64,000 bases of DNA, from NCBI RefSeq assembly GCF_901709675.1, contig NC_051094.1, positions 6,103,001-6,167,000 on the forward strand. Reading direction: 5' to 3'. The position numbers and the translations under genes were made by a program. The first letter of the stretch is position 1, and every line of letters begins with the position of its first letter. This DNA is from Syngnathus acus. Its lineage: Eukaryota > Chordata > Actinopteri > Syngnathiformes > Syngnathidae. Below the pieces are notes generated by a model. The model made no database searches. It was not told the origin of the DNA and saw only the letters and a program-made list of their open reading frames with translations. This document shows positions 48,284-60,628 of the stretch, in pieces.

Positions 48284-50904
48284 ATGCTGCAGTGGTGGAC
48301 CGTTGTGCTTGTGACAACTGAGGCCTGTCTGAAGTGCGTCCCAGAGGTCAACGACAAGTTCGACGACATTGCAGATACGGCAGATAAAATAACAACGATT
48401 GCTGGCCTAAATGAACAATACAAGAAAAAAACTCATCTGTGGGGTGTCATAGGTAAGAATTACAACATTTGCAACAGCACAACCCATAATGATTTATTTT
48501 CAGAAGAAGTTTTCTAATGATGATTTCATTTTACGCTGTCGAATGAGGACAGTATTTCATGGTGGCAAATAGCCTGCATCTCTCTCTGCCCAGATCCGAC
48601 CAGCCTGTACAAAGCCAAAACTCTGTACTTGAATGAATTCGTTATGATCCAGAAAACCTCGGGTGAGAACTGGCCGGCACCAGCTCTAATTATTGCTGAA
48701 CATTAGCAAAGACGGTGGGACTTGATGATTTTATGTGTTAATGTTAACTTGAAAGTTCTCCAGTCCAATACTTAAAATGCTACATTTCATTTAGAAATAA
48801 ATATAGGTCAAAGAGTATTCTGGATTTGTTCTATTTTATATATGGACTATGTTTCTAGCAGATGAAACTGATTTTGACACTAAGTGTTGCTTTTTTTTCT
48901 AGCACAAGATGTCGACATGTTTACTCAGTTGGTTTCTAAATGGGTGGATATTTTAGAAAAACAAATAATCAAATCCAATATTCCTGAAGGTAAATAGCTT
49001 TAATATGAGAGAGTGCATATCATTTCACCTTCTAATGCATGCTTTGTTTGTCTTTCCCTCAGAATTGTGCCCCAACACGTGTGGTGAGTTTGATTGTGTT
49101 GCAGATGCAAAAAGTTGACGTTAGAATTTTGGCACGCACATGATGTGTGTGCGTATTGTTTGCCACTCAGGACTCTTGCAAAGACGAGTAATGGATTGCA
49201 AGACCTGCAAGTACATGATCCACAGCTGTCCGTCTCTGACCGGCAAAGTGGATTGTGGTGGTATTTGTCCTGTTCTACACATAGGCCGGCCACGTGGTGT
49301 GACCAGTCTGCAGATGTGTTCTGTGTTGCCTGTCCATATGAAAGGAAAATATGAATCCATTATCATCCCTCTTTTTTTATCCTGCCCTTGCTCACTTTTT
49401 CTGCAGAACACAAGATACAGGCTGTGGAGAGAGATCAGGTATTACTGGACTGTTTCCAACAGTGGCATTCTCTGATGATTGGGAGGGCATTCTACATCTG
49501 GACCAACGGCACAAAGGTCTCCCTTGTTTTCAATCGTAAATATACATGCACATGGGCCCGCTGGCGATGATAGGATTTTTTTTTTTCCTGGGGGGGGAGG
49601 ATATGTCAGTGTTTCCGCAATAAAGGTTCATTATACATGTTCTCTTCAGGGAGTGGGTAAAAAATGCGGAAAAGAAAAATGATCGGAAAATATCGCATAG
49701 CTGTTCTGGCCCCCGGGGGTCCAAGCATACACTCTCAAAATAAAGAGTAAAGAAATTCAAACGTTCTTGTTTTAATTCTAAAACCTATACACACACGACT
49801 TGAACGACTTCAAATGTGCCCAAATTAGCCCATTTCAGGCAACCTCACTTTATTTTGTTGGTATTTGTACTGTATTTGCGTTTCTAAAAGGGAATAATAT
49901 AGCAAAAGTGGTCGTCTGATATAAAGTACGCTAAACAAGTTACAGTGACAAACAAGTAAAAATCACCCTGAGCGGCGGGCGAATCACATTTAAAAAAAAT
50001 CACAAGGCAGTTTGTTATATGTCAAGGCAACTTGCTTGTCTCAAATATGTGTCCAAGCTTTCGAATATTGTCCTGTTGACTCATGTTACTTATTTGTTTT
50101 TTGTGTTCAGGTCATTAGAGGTGACTCTGATGAAACTAGGTCCACATTGAGGTCATTGAAGGACGACTCAAAGCTTGTGTTGAATCAGATCCACTTGAGC
50201 GATAAGGGGGCGTATCGATGCACACTGAAAAACAGCCGAACCGTTTTCTTCCGAACTGTAATGCACGTTACCGGTAAAGTCATTGACATTTTCAACGTGC
50301 AAGTTGATTCAAAAATGGAAGTTGAATTTCAGGTCCTCATAACGTAAAAACAAATGTCTTGTAAATTAGACACACAACAAGGTCAAATGATTTTTTTTTA
50401 AATTCACAAGTATACAAAAATGAGGCTTCAAAATGATCACCCCGTTTGTTGTCTCTGCTCTCATGCAAAACTAGTACTACGGACTTTGATTGCTATATGT
50501 AATCATCCTCCACAGTCATTAAAGGACCGATCGAAACGCAACCATCTAACGTCACGATACCTACACTGATTTCTGAAGACTTTTTTCAATTCTCCTGGTT
50601 CGCCTCGCTGGTTCCGCTCATGGCTGTCATCACCGCGTTATGTCTGGCAGGGAGTCTCATCCTCATTGTTGTCATTGGGTAAGTCATAGAAAGATGACAA
50701 CCAAGAGCATTGGTATGCTTATTAACAGCCTTTCGGAACATGCTACTTAGTTGATGTTAGAATGTGATCAATCATTCTATGTGACCCCCCCTCCACAGAA
50801 AGAGGATTATTCAAAAAAGGAAAACGGCGAAGCAGAGTACTAGGGTGCAAGAGGAAGAAAAAAACATATTCACCTCTTTGTGGGCCAGATGGCATGCAAA
50901 GTAA
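48284..50904 (+). CDS. izumo1: Izumo sperm-egg fusion protein 1
   Basis: Sperm surface protein required for gamete fusion; in zebrafish Izumo1, Spaca6 and Tmem81 form the complex that binds egg Bouncer. Nine coding exons, all phases matching: 48284-48452, 48594-48662, 48903-48989, 49063-49083 (21 nt), 49171-49257, 49407-49516, 50111-50273, 50516-50678, 50799-50904; 324 residues (human 350). A short signal segment (about residues 1-14) leads to the Izumo-domain CxxC (CLKC, 15-18). The hinge has CPNTC (111-115), CKTC (125-128), Cys135 and DCG (Cys144), the same cysteine spacing style as mammalian IZUMO1. An Ig domain follows, with Cys160 and Cys218 and N-glycosylation site Asn178 (NGT). Residues about 263-289 form the membrane span, then a 35-residue basic tail ending RWHAK. 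I infer male germline expression from the family. Confidence 0.9.
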
Positions 50905-50984
50905 AGTAAATGATTCTTGTGGGAGTAGAAATTTCAAATGGATGCGACGGAATGGATGGATGGAATGAATTTGGGGAATATGGA

Positions 50985-50990
50985 AATAAA
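50985..50990 (+). terminator. Candidate izumo1 polyadenylation signal
   Basis: AATAAA 81 nt beyond the izumo1 stop. A second AATAAA follows at 51145. Confidence 0.45.
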
Positions 50991-53900
50991 ATAATTCTCA
51001 ATATGGCCCAATGACCTGAACATCGAGTTAAGTTGGAATGTGAAAGAACGTTTTTTGTCTCAATCTCTTTTTTTTTTTAAATGTGGAATTGTGTGAATTG
51101 TGAATTAAACGGTTTGAATTACTTAATGAATGTGAAAGTGTGTCAATAAAGTGGAGAGAATAATCATCAAATTCTACAAGCACACAATTTAATGTCAATT
51201 GCATACACTAGTTGTATTTCCCCATTTGTCATATCAATTATACTCCAGTGGCTCAGTACGTTCCCATACAAATGGCCAAATTATGTAAAGCATGTGTTGC
51301 ATGTTGTCCATCAATAATTAATTTCTGCTACATATATTGAGACCGTTTTTTCATATGGCTGTCAGTAAATGCACTTTATAATAGCAGGAAAATGGCTTTA
51401 AATGTGAATAAGGTGCTAGGGAACGCATTCAGTCTTGATTTTACTTGATACATATAAATTGAATACTAAACAGTGACCTCTAGTGGTTGTAGTTTTAAAG
51501 TTTTCTATAGTCATCCAGCAGATGTCACTATCACCTTGATTTTAACACAAGGTGCATACTTGAACTAAGAACAGTTGAAATGACAGGTGACGATCTGAAA
51601 AGAGGAGGATCAAATATTTAGGGTGTATTCAGACTTGACTCTTTGGTCCACTTTAAACAGGCCAGGGTTCGATTGTAACGCTGTCATCGGATGTCATTCA
51701 TCGAAGAATGCAACATTCCTGTAAAAAAGTTGCAGGGATGTCAACCCTCCCCTAGATGTCGGGGTGGGCAGGGTGTCGCCAGAGAATGACCAGGGTTGCC
51801 CTTGGCCACGACGTAGCTCCGCCTCTGTCTTTTGGTGGGTTGGGAGGAACTTCAGCACATTTTTCCAACAATGTGCACACTTTCCTTGTTGCTCTGTAAA
51901 GGTATGGAGTCATATGAGCGAGTTCGTGGCTAAAACATCGCCGCCTAGAACCGCGTTGTATTGTGCACCGAAAGCTGAGCGGCACAGCCCTGCCACCGCC
52001 TCTCCGTGCACAACACATTAGCTGCGAAAGGCAAATAATCCACCCAGGAGAAACGGACAAAGTCCTTGATTGGAGAGCACTCCAGCGCTTAAAAGCTTTA
52101 TTTTGTTTCCTTTTATATTTATAATATGTAGCGCGGATGGGGACAATATGTATCACCATTATGGGTGTCTACTTGAAGCCCGCAAGCTGTGATTCCACAG
52201 GAGAACTCCTCTTTAATTAAATGAATAATGTGTGCGCGGCGGGCGCATTACCAAACAAACAGGACCTCCTACCCACGGACCATTCATAAGGCCATGTGTC
52301 TAGATGCGTAGGCTGCTGAGTGTGCGTGCGTGCGTGTGTGTTTATGTCACGGAGGCCACCCACCCACTCTGGAACAGCACAACACAAACCCCGGCGCCGT
52401 TTCATTTTAGGGGCATGACGCAAGCAGACTATGCAATCAGGTACTTGACCTCAGCATGCTCCGAGGGGGGCAGAATTATTATTATTTTTTTTTTCATGGG
52501 GTGGGACGTGCTGCGGGGTGGTATAATGTGGAGGGATTTAAGCGGAAGTCAAGTTATGATGAAAATGCATGAGCACAAGGGTTTTATATGCTGCAGCGTG
52601 TGAGGTAACACGGCAAACTTATATACTGAAATGGGGGGCGTCCAATCATGCCCCTTTTGTTACAGGTCACATTAAAATTCCTTCACAAAATTAATTATTC
52701 AATTCCAAGGTAATTCTTTCACTTTTCCAAGAATCAAAAGGGCAATGGTATGTTCCTAAAGTAATTCTTTTTTCTGCATGTAATCCGGATCAGTTACAGA
52801 TCCCAAAAACATGCATTAGGTTCCTCAAGACTAATTTTACCCCCAAAACATTTCTGACAACCCTCCCAAATTCTCCAAAAGACACTGAGAAATGTTCAAC
52901 ATACATTTTAAAATTTCAAGTGACTTTTGATGATTTATTATTATTAAAAAATGATTCTAATTACCTGCGTGAAGCTGAAATCAATTCATTTGATTATTTT
53001 ATTATATATATTTTTAATTATATTTCTTTGTAATTATAGGAAGGAAACAGATATATAAGACTACTTTATTTCACAATCTCCAAGTGTTTGTTTACCTTTT
53101 AACATGATCCCCTCTCCAAAACTCATAGGAAATCACATTGTCCCATCACAAGTGAGCTATTTTTCGAAAAGGCCCACAGGCTACTACTTTACATGGTCCT
53201 CGAGTGCTACCTGGTGCCCGTTGATACAAATTCTCATTTTCCGAGTGGAATAAATAAATCAGTTTCACAGCAGATGGCTGTAAGCGCAATTTCTTTGTAG
53301 AATGATGGTTTTAACCCCCATGAAGTACACCGAGCATGGCCCATGATTCATAAATGGCTAACACCAACAGTTAGTTACGTGCATCCGTCGCTCACCAAAG
53401 TCATCCTTCATAAAGAAGACTTTCTTTTGATCTGGAGGTCCCGAAGTTATGACTTTGCATCACAAGAAGGCAATAAAAAGACTATTCATAAGATCCATGA
53501 GAAATCACATGGAATAGTGCCCGGAGTCCTTGAATGTACAGCAAATGTGTATCTGTGAAAATACAGCGTCAAGAACAGGCCTGTCCTTGATTGCGAGATG
53601 ATGTGTACTCGCCCAAAATGCTCGAAGGGCCAAGGGCCTGTTTCTCAACTGACTTGATTGGGTGCATGGCTGGCGCACTCATGGGGGATGTGGGGCTTTC
53701 ATTATTGACACTTTTCTCCATGAAAGGGTCAACAACTTACTCACACCTTGCTGTTATGAATATCAAGCCACTTTCTTAACTTTTTTTTCCAGCAGCCAGT
53801 CACTGCAAAATGTGGGTGTATACCCCCAAAACTTCAATGTTGTTATAGAAGATGGATGGATTGACAGACATGTCCTGCCACCCAAAAAGGAAAGGTAAAA

Positions 53901-54299
53901 TCTCTACTTCAGATTAATTTGTAGGGCCTGTTAAGAAATCAGAAAAACATGTTTGGGTAATGCAACAATAATCACAAGTTTCAGTTCAGGTCACTGGCAT
54001 TCTCACACTTGGAAGTACACAGTCAACTCATTTCACAAACAATATGAAAAGTTCAATTGTTTTTTGTTTTGTTTTTTAATATTACCAATTAGATCTACAG
54101 TGATCGGTGAGTCATCTTATTTTACCACCGTGTTATCATTTGCATAAACTTACTTTATATTTGCAAGGCTCAGCAGCACCCATTAACAGCTAATTGGCTA
54201 AAACGTACTTTTGAATGGTCTCCGTGTGAGTTGATTCTGAGTCCAGAGAGGGAGAACGGGTGGTGGTGATGGCAATACGTCGGGAAGCGAGTCAGGATC
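50991..54299. other. Intergenic DNA between izumo1 and adra2d
   Basis: No credible exon. Open frames here lack splice context and family signatures. The segment near 51615-51680 (TTCAGACTTGACTCTTTGGTCCAC and what follows) resembles a dispersed fish repeat, but I could not define its ends. Confidence 0.55.
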
Positions 54300-54430
54300 C
54301 CGTGACGCCCACAGCGCCGCGGTGACGTCAGCGGATCTAAAAAGACGCGCAAGAGGGAGAGAGAGCGATGGGAGGCAACCGAGCTTAGGTCCACTTCTCG
54401 AGTGAAGATGCGCCTCAGAAACTGACGACG
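54300..54430 (+). promoter_or_regulatory. Putative adra2d core promoter with CRE and TATA-like box
   Basis: A perfect palindromic cAMP response element TGACGTCA lies at 54323-54330, and a TATA-like TCTAAAAAG follows at about 54336-54344, in a CpG-rich patch ahead of adra2d. Transcription would then start near 54365-54375. The motifs are visible; their use is inferred. Confidence 0.45.
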
Positions 54431-55032
54431 CGCGCCACAGGAGCCGCTCCATCGTGGCGGTGTGGGTGGAAAAAGAAGAGGACCAATTTATGTGACCTTT
54501 TTATAGGATTTCACCACTAATAATTGCGCATTTTGCGGCTCCAGGCGCACGTCTAGAAATTAAGTTTGGACTAACTGGAAAGCATTAATTCCTTTCCACG
54601 CTTTTAGTAGCGTAAACGGGTGTAAATAGTGTAAATGTTTCCGCTTTAGTGACTTTTTATTAATTGCTGTGCGAGCAGCTGAGGCGTGTCTGCAACAAGG
54701 ACGCGCGGAGAAAATGTCACGATTACTTCTTTTCCCCCCCTAAGAGTTGACTACTGGTGCATATTTAATTAGCCGAGTTGAATATTTTATGAGCTGGATA
54801 AGTTTTAGTTGCACGGGAGAGGGGGGGTGGGGGGCAGTAAAATGTGTCAGGGAGAAAATCGGTGTTTTATGGACTCGTTTTTTTTGTTTTTTTTAAATTA
54901 AAAGGCGTTGATCCGTGTCTTGACGCAACAAGACCAACGCATGTTTTGTGATCTTACAATGGACTCGGAAGCCCCGTCGTGGAGGATGCATGGGAGCTAA
55001 CATTTGGAGAAAGACAACAGACGACAACAGAG

Positions 55033-55386
55033 GTAAACATCACAGATTGCAATTGAAAGTGTGCGTCAGCCGGGCAGAAACAGCTTTTGTCCAATGAACA
55101 GCATTCATCTCCAAAATGTTGTGCGGTTTTGCCTTTTGGTCGGAAAATAAATGAATTCGAGACAGAAAAGGACGTTTGCTATTAGATTAAAAGCACACAT
55201 TGCCTAATGTTATCCTCCAAAGCATAGTATCAAAATACAATATTAGTCACAGCTGAACTAAAGGCGTGTGTCTCCGAGCATTATTTCGAATACGTTTAGC
55301 AACAAATAAAAATGAAATCATTTGTATTTCCAACACCATGTTTTTTTATTGGTCTGCAGTGGTTAGCTATGTATTTTTATCCGTAG
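55033..55386 (+). other. Candidate 5' UTR intron of adra2d
   Basis: A donor AG|GTAAAC at 55033 and an acceptor TTTTTATCCGTAG ending at 55386 bracket a possible 354-nt intron just before the adra2d coding exon. The coding region starts 26 nt after the acceptor. Confidence 0.4.
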
Positions 55387-55411
55387 ACACTCCAGGAGAA
55401 GAGACCAAAGC

Positions 55412-56947
55412 ATGGCCTCTGCTCCAGAGGGCGGCTGCTCCCTGGAGCTTAGCAACTGGAATGCAAGCGGTGCCTCCGTCCCTTGCAACCAAAGCGTCTT
55501 GAAGCTGGCGCCGTACACCCCCGAAGCCACGGCGGCCTTCGCCACCGCCATAACCCTGATGGTGGTCTTCACCATTGTAGGGAACATCATGGTGATTATC
55601 GCCGTACTGACCAGCCACTCCCTGCGAGGGCCGCAGAACCTCTTCCTAGTTTCACTGGCGGCAGCCGACATCTTGGTGGCTACGCTCATTATCCCCTTCT
55701 CTCTCGCGAATGAACTTCTGGGCTACTGGTACTTCAAGTCCCTGTGGTGTGAGATCTACTTGGCCCTGGATGTGCTCTTTTGCACCTCCTCCATTGTGCA
55801 CCTGTGCGCTATCTCTCTGGACCGCTACCTATCCATTTCCAGGGTCACCTACGGTCGCCAGCGGACTCCCAGACGCATCAAAGCTGCCATCGTGGTGGTG
55901 TGGCTCATTTCCGCCATCATCTCCTTCCCCCCGTTGCTGTCCCTCAACAAGAGCGAGGTGGGTGACCTCGCGAGCGAGAGGGGACCCCAGTGCCAGCTCA
56001 ATGACGAGCGTTGGTACATTCTTTACTCCACCATCGGCTCCTTCTTTGCCCCGTGCCTCATCATGATCCTGGTCTACGTAAGAATCTACCAAATCGCCAA
56101 GCAGAGAACACGGTGCCCTCCAGGGGAGCCTCGCAAGGACGGAGTGGGCGCGGCCACGCCGAGCCAGCCCAAGCGGCAAGTCCAAGCCAACGGCAGGGAC
56201 GATGATGGAAAAACGTCCCCCGAGAAAACATCCAACATCAGACCCCCCACCCTCGCCATTACACCGTCCCTTTCAGGAGGACAGGAGGAACCCTCCCAGG
56301 AGCCCAACCCCAATAATCTGCAACCTCCACCCCCAACTCCAGCTATGAGCCCAGTCACCAGCTCTGTCGATACCACTCTGCACGTGCCGCCCGCTGCCCC
56401 AACCAAGACTAAAGCACGATTGAACAAGTTCAAGCGGCAAAAGCAAAGCAGATCCGACAATAACAACGGCGACAGCTCCAGCACGGATAGCGAGGTCAGC
56501 AACGGAGGCGGCCGGGGCAGCGCCAGCATGCCGGGGTCACCCGGGGGAGGGGGCGTCCACTCCCCGAGTTCCATCAAGCGCTACACCAACATGATCGCCA
56601 CTTCGAAGGGGTCGCGGCTGGTGCCGGGAAGGAAGTCCAGAATCGATAACAACCCCGGGGCGGCTCGGCGCAAAGCCATGGTCAACCGGGAAAAACGCTT
56701 CACCTTTGTGCTGGCTGTCGTCATCGGCGTCTTTGTGGTGTGCTGGTTCCCGTTCTTCTTCTCCTACTCCCTCCAGGCGGTTTGCCCCATAACCTGCGCC
56801 ATTCCCGATCCACTCTTTAAGTTCTTCTTCTGGATTGGTTATTGCAACTCCTCCCTCAACCCCGTCATCTACACCATCTTCAACAAAGACTTTAGGAAGG
56901 CTTTCAAAAAGATTCTGTGCAGAAGTACCAAGGGTACTTTCTATTAG
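55412..56947 (+). CDS. adra2d: Alpha-2D adrenergic receptor
   Basis: Gi-coupled receptor for noradrenaline and adrenaline in the plasma membrane. A single 511-residue exon, as usual for alpha-2 receptors. Seven membrane segments are evident. N-glycosylation sites Asn17 and Asn26; amine-binding Asp120 in TM3 ([12 protein letters not shown]); disulfide pair Cys113 and Cys194; DRY at 137-139; TM5 Ser206 and Ser210 with Thr207 between; CWFPFFF in TM6 with Trp445; NPVIY at 483-487; palmitoylation-type Cys503 near the C-terminus. The third intracellular loop is long (about 228-427), Pro/Ser-rich, with an NREKRFTF edge. [19 protein letters not shown] and [10 protein letters not shown] separate it from types A, B and C (which have DRYW and YNLKR or YNSKR) and fit the fish D type. 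I cannot tell whether it is the da or db copy. Confidence 0.93.
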   Translation: MASAPEGGCSLELSNWNASGASVPCNQSVLKLAPYTPEATAAFATAITLMVVFTIVGNIMVIIAVLTSHSLRGPQNLFLVSLAAADILVATLIIPFSLANELLGYWYFKSLWCEIYLALDVLFCTSSIVHLCAISLDRYLSISRVTYGRQRTPRRIKAAIVVVWLISAIISFPPLLSLNKSEVGDLASERGPQCQLNDERWYILYSTIGSFFAPCLIMILVYVRIYQIAKQRTRCPPGEPRKDGVGAATPSQPKRQVQANGRDDDGKTSPEKTSNIRPPTLAITPSLSGGQEEPSQEPNPNNLQPPPPTPAMSPVTSSVDTTLHVPPAAPTKTKARLNKFKRQKQSRSDNNNGDSSSTDSEVSNGGGRGSASMPGSPGGGGVHSPSSIKRYTNMIATSKGSRLVPGRKSRIDNNPGAARRKAMVNREKRFTFVLAVVIGVFVVCWFPFFFSYSLQAVCPITCAIPDPLFKFFFWIGYCNSSLNPVIYTIFNKDFRKAFKKILCRSTKGTFY

Positions 56948-58131
56948 AACACAAAGTCGGCCACTTGGAACCAATGAGGCGTGTAACATTAACATCTTTC
57001 AAAGGGCTGTATTAATATTATGATGAGCCATGGATGTACAATTCCAAATTACTTCAACACAGCCATAGAATGCATTACTTGACATTTTATCGTACACAAT
57101 AGGGGTCCTTGACAGGAAAGGTAAAGTTCACTACTGACGACAATGCCAAACAAATTTACCACATCACACTGAGTGACTATATGCTGGGAACACCAGATAA
57201 GAACGGCAACAGCAGACACATGTCAAATTTGAGCTCTAATATATATATATATATATTGTGAGACAGGTTATTGAGGAAGGACAAGTAGACATGAGGAAGA
57301 CTGACCTTAGACTCAAACAAGCCCGGGGCCCTTTTGTTTATCAGCGCAGAGCACAAGGAGCACACAAGGTTAGTGGTGATTTCTTGCAGTCTTAATCTGT
57401 CCAGCTGCAGGGCAAACATGTGTTCCCTGATTCCTATCCAAAAGAGCAACAAGAGGCATTGGAGGATCAAAAATGCGATAGCACGAGTTGAAGGGTCCTT
57501 TACAAATGAAAGGAACACTATGACGTTGGCGTCAAATGTGTCAGATGCCTCGGCTCTCAGCTGCCTGCAGGTTATAGTGAACACTCAGGTTGTGTGTGTG
57601 TGTGTGTGGTTCCCCCCCCCCCCCCATTAATGGAATTTTAGCATTTTCACAGGAGTCATGAGAGAACTATATAACACCAAAGCAAGGAATGGTCTTATCT
57701 GTTTTTAATGCACCGGATCTTGTTAACACTAAACCTCTGTGATGAGGTTATTCACACTATGTCATCACTTTTCAGCTTCTGCACACCATCCGTGATATAT
57801 AATAAGCGGGTAAACTGGAACAAATGACAAAGAGGACAGACACACAATGCAGTGAGGTAGAACACAATTACGACGACTGGGATTATTCCAAAACCATCGG
57901 CTGAGTCACTTCGTACGTATATTACCTGCTGTGGAGCGGTGATTTCTTTTCGTTTTCGTGAGGCCACTGGTCATCCTTCTCTCACTCTCTCTTTTTTTTT
58001 TTTTTTTTTTACTAGCCAAGAGAAGGAGGTTTCTCTGTTTTCTTGACAAAACACGTGTGTTTTATAGAGCACACTGTCATATTGACTCAGTGGGACAAGG
58101 GCTGTCAGCGACACATTGTCTAATTCTGCTG

Positions 58132-58134
<3 letters not shown>

Positions 58135-58210
<76 letters not shown>
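58135..58210. repeat. (GT)n microsatellite
   Basis: About 35 uninterrupted TG units followed by a short CG-containing tail, in intergenic DNA. Confidence 0.97.
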
Positions 58211-58919
58211 CGCGCGTTCTCTACAGATCTACATAGCGAAGCATAGTGACACTTTTGGCTTGTCATGTGACTGCTTCGATATATTTGTGAATATCAAATT
58301 TATGTGAGAATATTGAGTGTGTTTGACTGCATAGCGCAAAGGCACCTTTTCTCTGACCACCCCCGAAGGGACCTCTCATTCTGTCACGTTGATAAATGGC
58401 TGCCATGTTGTTTTACTTAAGTCATATTTTCCGTGTTTGTGTGTGTGATGGGAGGTAACGATATAAGACTGTACTATTTATTTCAAACTACTGAATGTTT
58501 TCTCTCTATTTATTGTTCCATTGCAGTGCTTTTATTCAGAGGAGCAAATACTATCATATGGCTCAGAGGGTAAAAATATTGTATTACTTCCTAACGAGCT
58601 TTATTGATTTTAAACATTAAACGGTGGCTTTTGTGCGATGGTGTCACAGTACATGGAAAAACTATGAACTCCCACATGCGTGAAACGCCGCCCCGCATTC
58701 ATGACTAGCTAGCATCATTTTTAATAGTGATGAGCACATTTGTTAGAAAAAGGTGCCAAAAATCGGCATTCATGAACATTTTGCAAATGATTCCGAGCAA
58801 GTGCGTCCAGTCAAACATTTGTGAGTTGTACAAACAAAAAACGGATAACTCTAGAGGTCATGCCTTCGTGGCTGCTTTTGTACAAAAAATGAGTCGCTTT
58901 TTGTGGTGAAGTTGCTGCT

Positions 58920-58925
<6 letters not shown>

Positions 58926-58953
<28 letters not shown>

Positions 58954-59004
58954 AAAGAAAAAAAAGGCAAAGTAAAAAAAATAAATAAATAAATAAATAA
59001 ATAA
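58926..59004. repeat. Poly-A and (AAAT)n simple repeat
   Basis: A run of about 26 A, then A-rich sequence and about seven AAAT units. It could be the tail of an inserted retroelement, but no body was recognised upstream. Confidence 0.8.
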
Positions 59005-59457
59005 AAACAACAGAATTATGTCTCGAGGGCGATAGGTGCTCTAGTCCAAACCGTTTCATTGGCAAGCGCCTGTTTAGTCTTCCCCCTGCTGTGTTCGGAC
59101 CAAAATGCATGGTCGGCGCTTTGGAGCTGTCAACCCTCCATCTGTGAACATCCTCACCTACCCTCCAGTTTAAAAATAAAGTTATTTGGAAAAAAGCACA
59201 AGGCATGGTGTCGTTGTTACTATGATTTTGCCTCATGCTTGGCTGTTATGATCACACAAAAACAAAGACTGTCAACTTTGTAGAAGATAAATAAACATCC
59301 CATCCATTTAAATCTCTTGTACACATTTGGCTGAGCTGAAGCCCATCCCAGATGATTTTGGGTAAGAGGCAGGGTGTACTTCACACAGGAAGGGTCAAAC
59401 CCTGAACCTAAGAAACTTTATTTAACTTTCAAATACATGAGACTTAATGAAAAAAAA

Positions 59458-59766
59458 TTACGCATAGGCAGAAAACAGCTCCGAGTGTCGATCCAAATTA
59501 GGATTGTTCAGTCTTCGCAGAGGCCTGAGCTCCATTGAGTGCCGTTGTAATTTACCCACAGCTCGTAAAACCCGGTTAATTTCACCTTCTCGTTCTGATC
59601 TACATTCAAGATTATCTTTGAGATTACGACGGTGAAGTTGGTGCAGTGACGTGATTCCACTTTCTTTGCAATACAAACGGTATAAATTTCGCAGATATCT
59701 GATATCATAGCTAAAAAATTGTTTTGACTCAATTACCAATATTATACAGCCATCCATTGTCCTCAC
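59458..59766 (-). other. Unassigned 102-codon open frame
   Basis: Open for 102 codons on the minus strand and ending HSELFSAYA; a second minus-strand frame over 59508-59732 is also open and has two N-glycosylation motifs (NFT, NGT). An acceptor-like TTTTTTAG lies at about 59712. I recognise no family in either frame. It could be a terminal exon of an unknown gene or chance. Confidence 0.15.
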
Positions 59767-60603
59767 TAGGGTTGTGGCTGAGCTTGATACTTCAAATATA
59801 TTTAAAAATAGAATGATTTTATTTGTTCACTCATCCTTTCAATCAAAACAAATTTTCCAAATCTAATGTTTTTTTTTTTTTCCGATGTGGTTGTCGAAAT
59901 GATGACAGTTCTATGTGTGGATTGCTGAAAGGCATGTTGACTTTTATTCTGGTTATTTCATTGCTTCATTTATTTTTCTTTTTGCCCAAGGATACCGTTC
60001 TCTCCTCTTACTCACGACTTGCTGTAATTCTGTCGTTGTATTTATTGATCAAACTGGTCATAATCCGTTGATCAAAGTATTCTTCGGGGCGTTCAAAAAC
60101 AAACCGATACTGGGCTTATTTCCTCCAGTATTTTGTCTCTTATCCCTCAACACTGGCTATGAATATATCTACTACTACATCTACATTGAACTAGCGCATG
60201 TTCTTCTCATCATAATAATAACACTACTTCTAATAATGGTAGCAACAACAATAACAACCGCAACATAAAATAATATTTACTGGTACAAAAAGAAAATTGG
60301 CCTGCAATTTAGCAACCATGACATAATTTGTCTCTCAATGTGAACTTAATGGGGAACCCTGACCTATGCAATAAATACATAATTGAAAGAATTCTAGAGT
60401 GCCAATTGCTGAATATGGTAGCAAAGACAAAAAAAACCCACAAAAAACAAAGTCACATGAGACCTCGGCAAATCTTGTGAGACTTCAGCACAGTTAGCAT
60501 CTAAAAGAAGACTTTCCATGTGGAGCATGCCTCCAGTATATTAAAGGGTACCAACCTAATAACTCTTGTACGTGTTATACAAGAGTCCGTTCTGTTTGCA
60601 ATG

Positions 60604-60628
60604 GTGTGTGTGTGTGTGTGTGTGTGTA
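60604..60628. repeat. (GT)n microsatellite
   Basis: About twelve TG units in intergenic DNA. Confidence 0.85.

Noticed and set aside
56086-56995. Long minus-strand open frames over the receptor
   Set aside because: Antisense shadows of the GC-rich adra2d coding sequence.
58116-58307. Cys-Val repeat open frame
   Set aside because: Translation of the GT microsatellite at 58135-58210 with no splice or start context.
58811-59236. 141-codon minus-strand open frame
   Set aside because: Half of it is Phe/Leu from the poly-A/AAAT tract, and the rest has no recognisable similarity.
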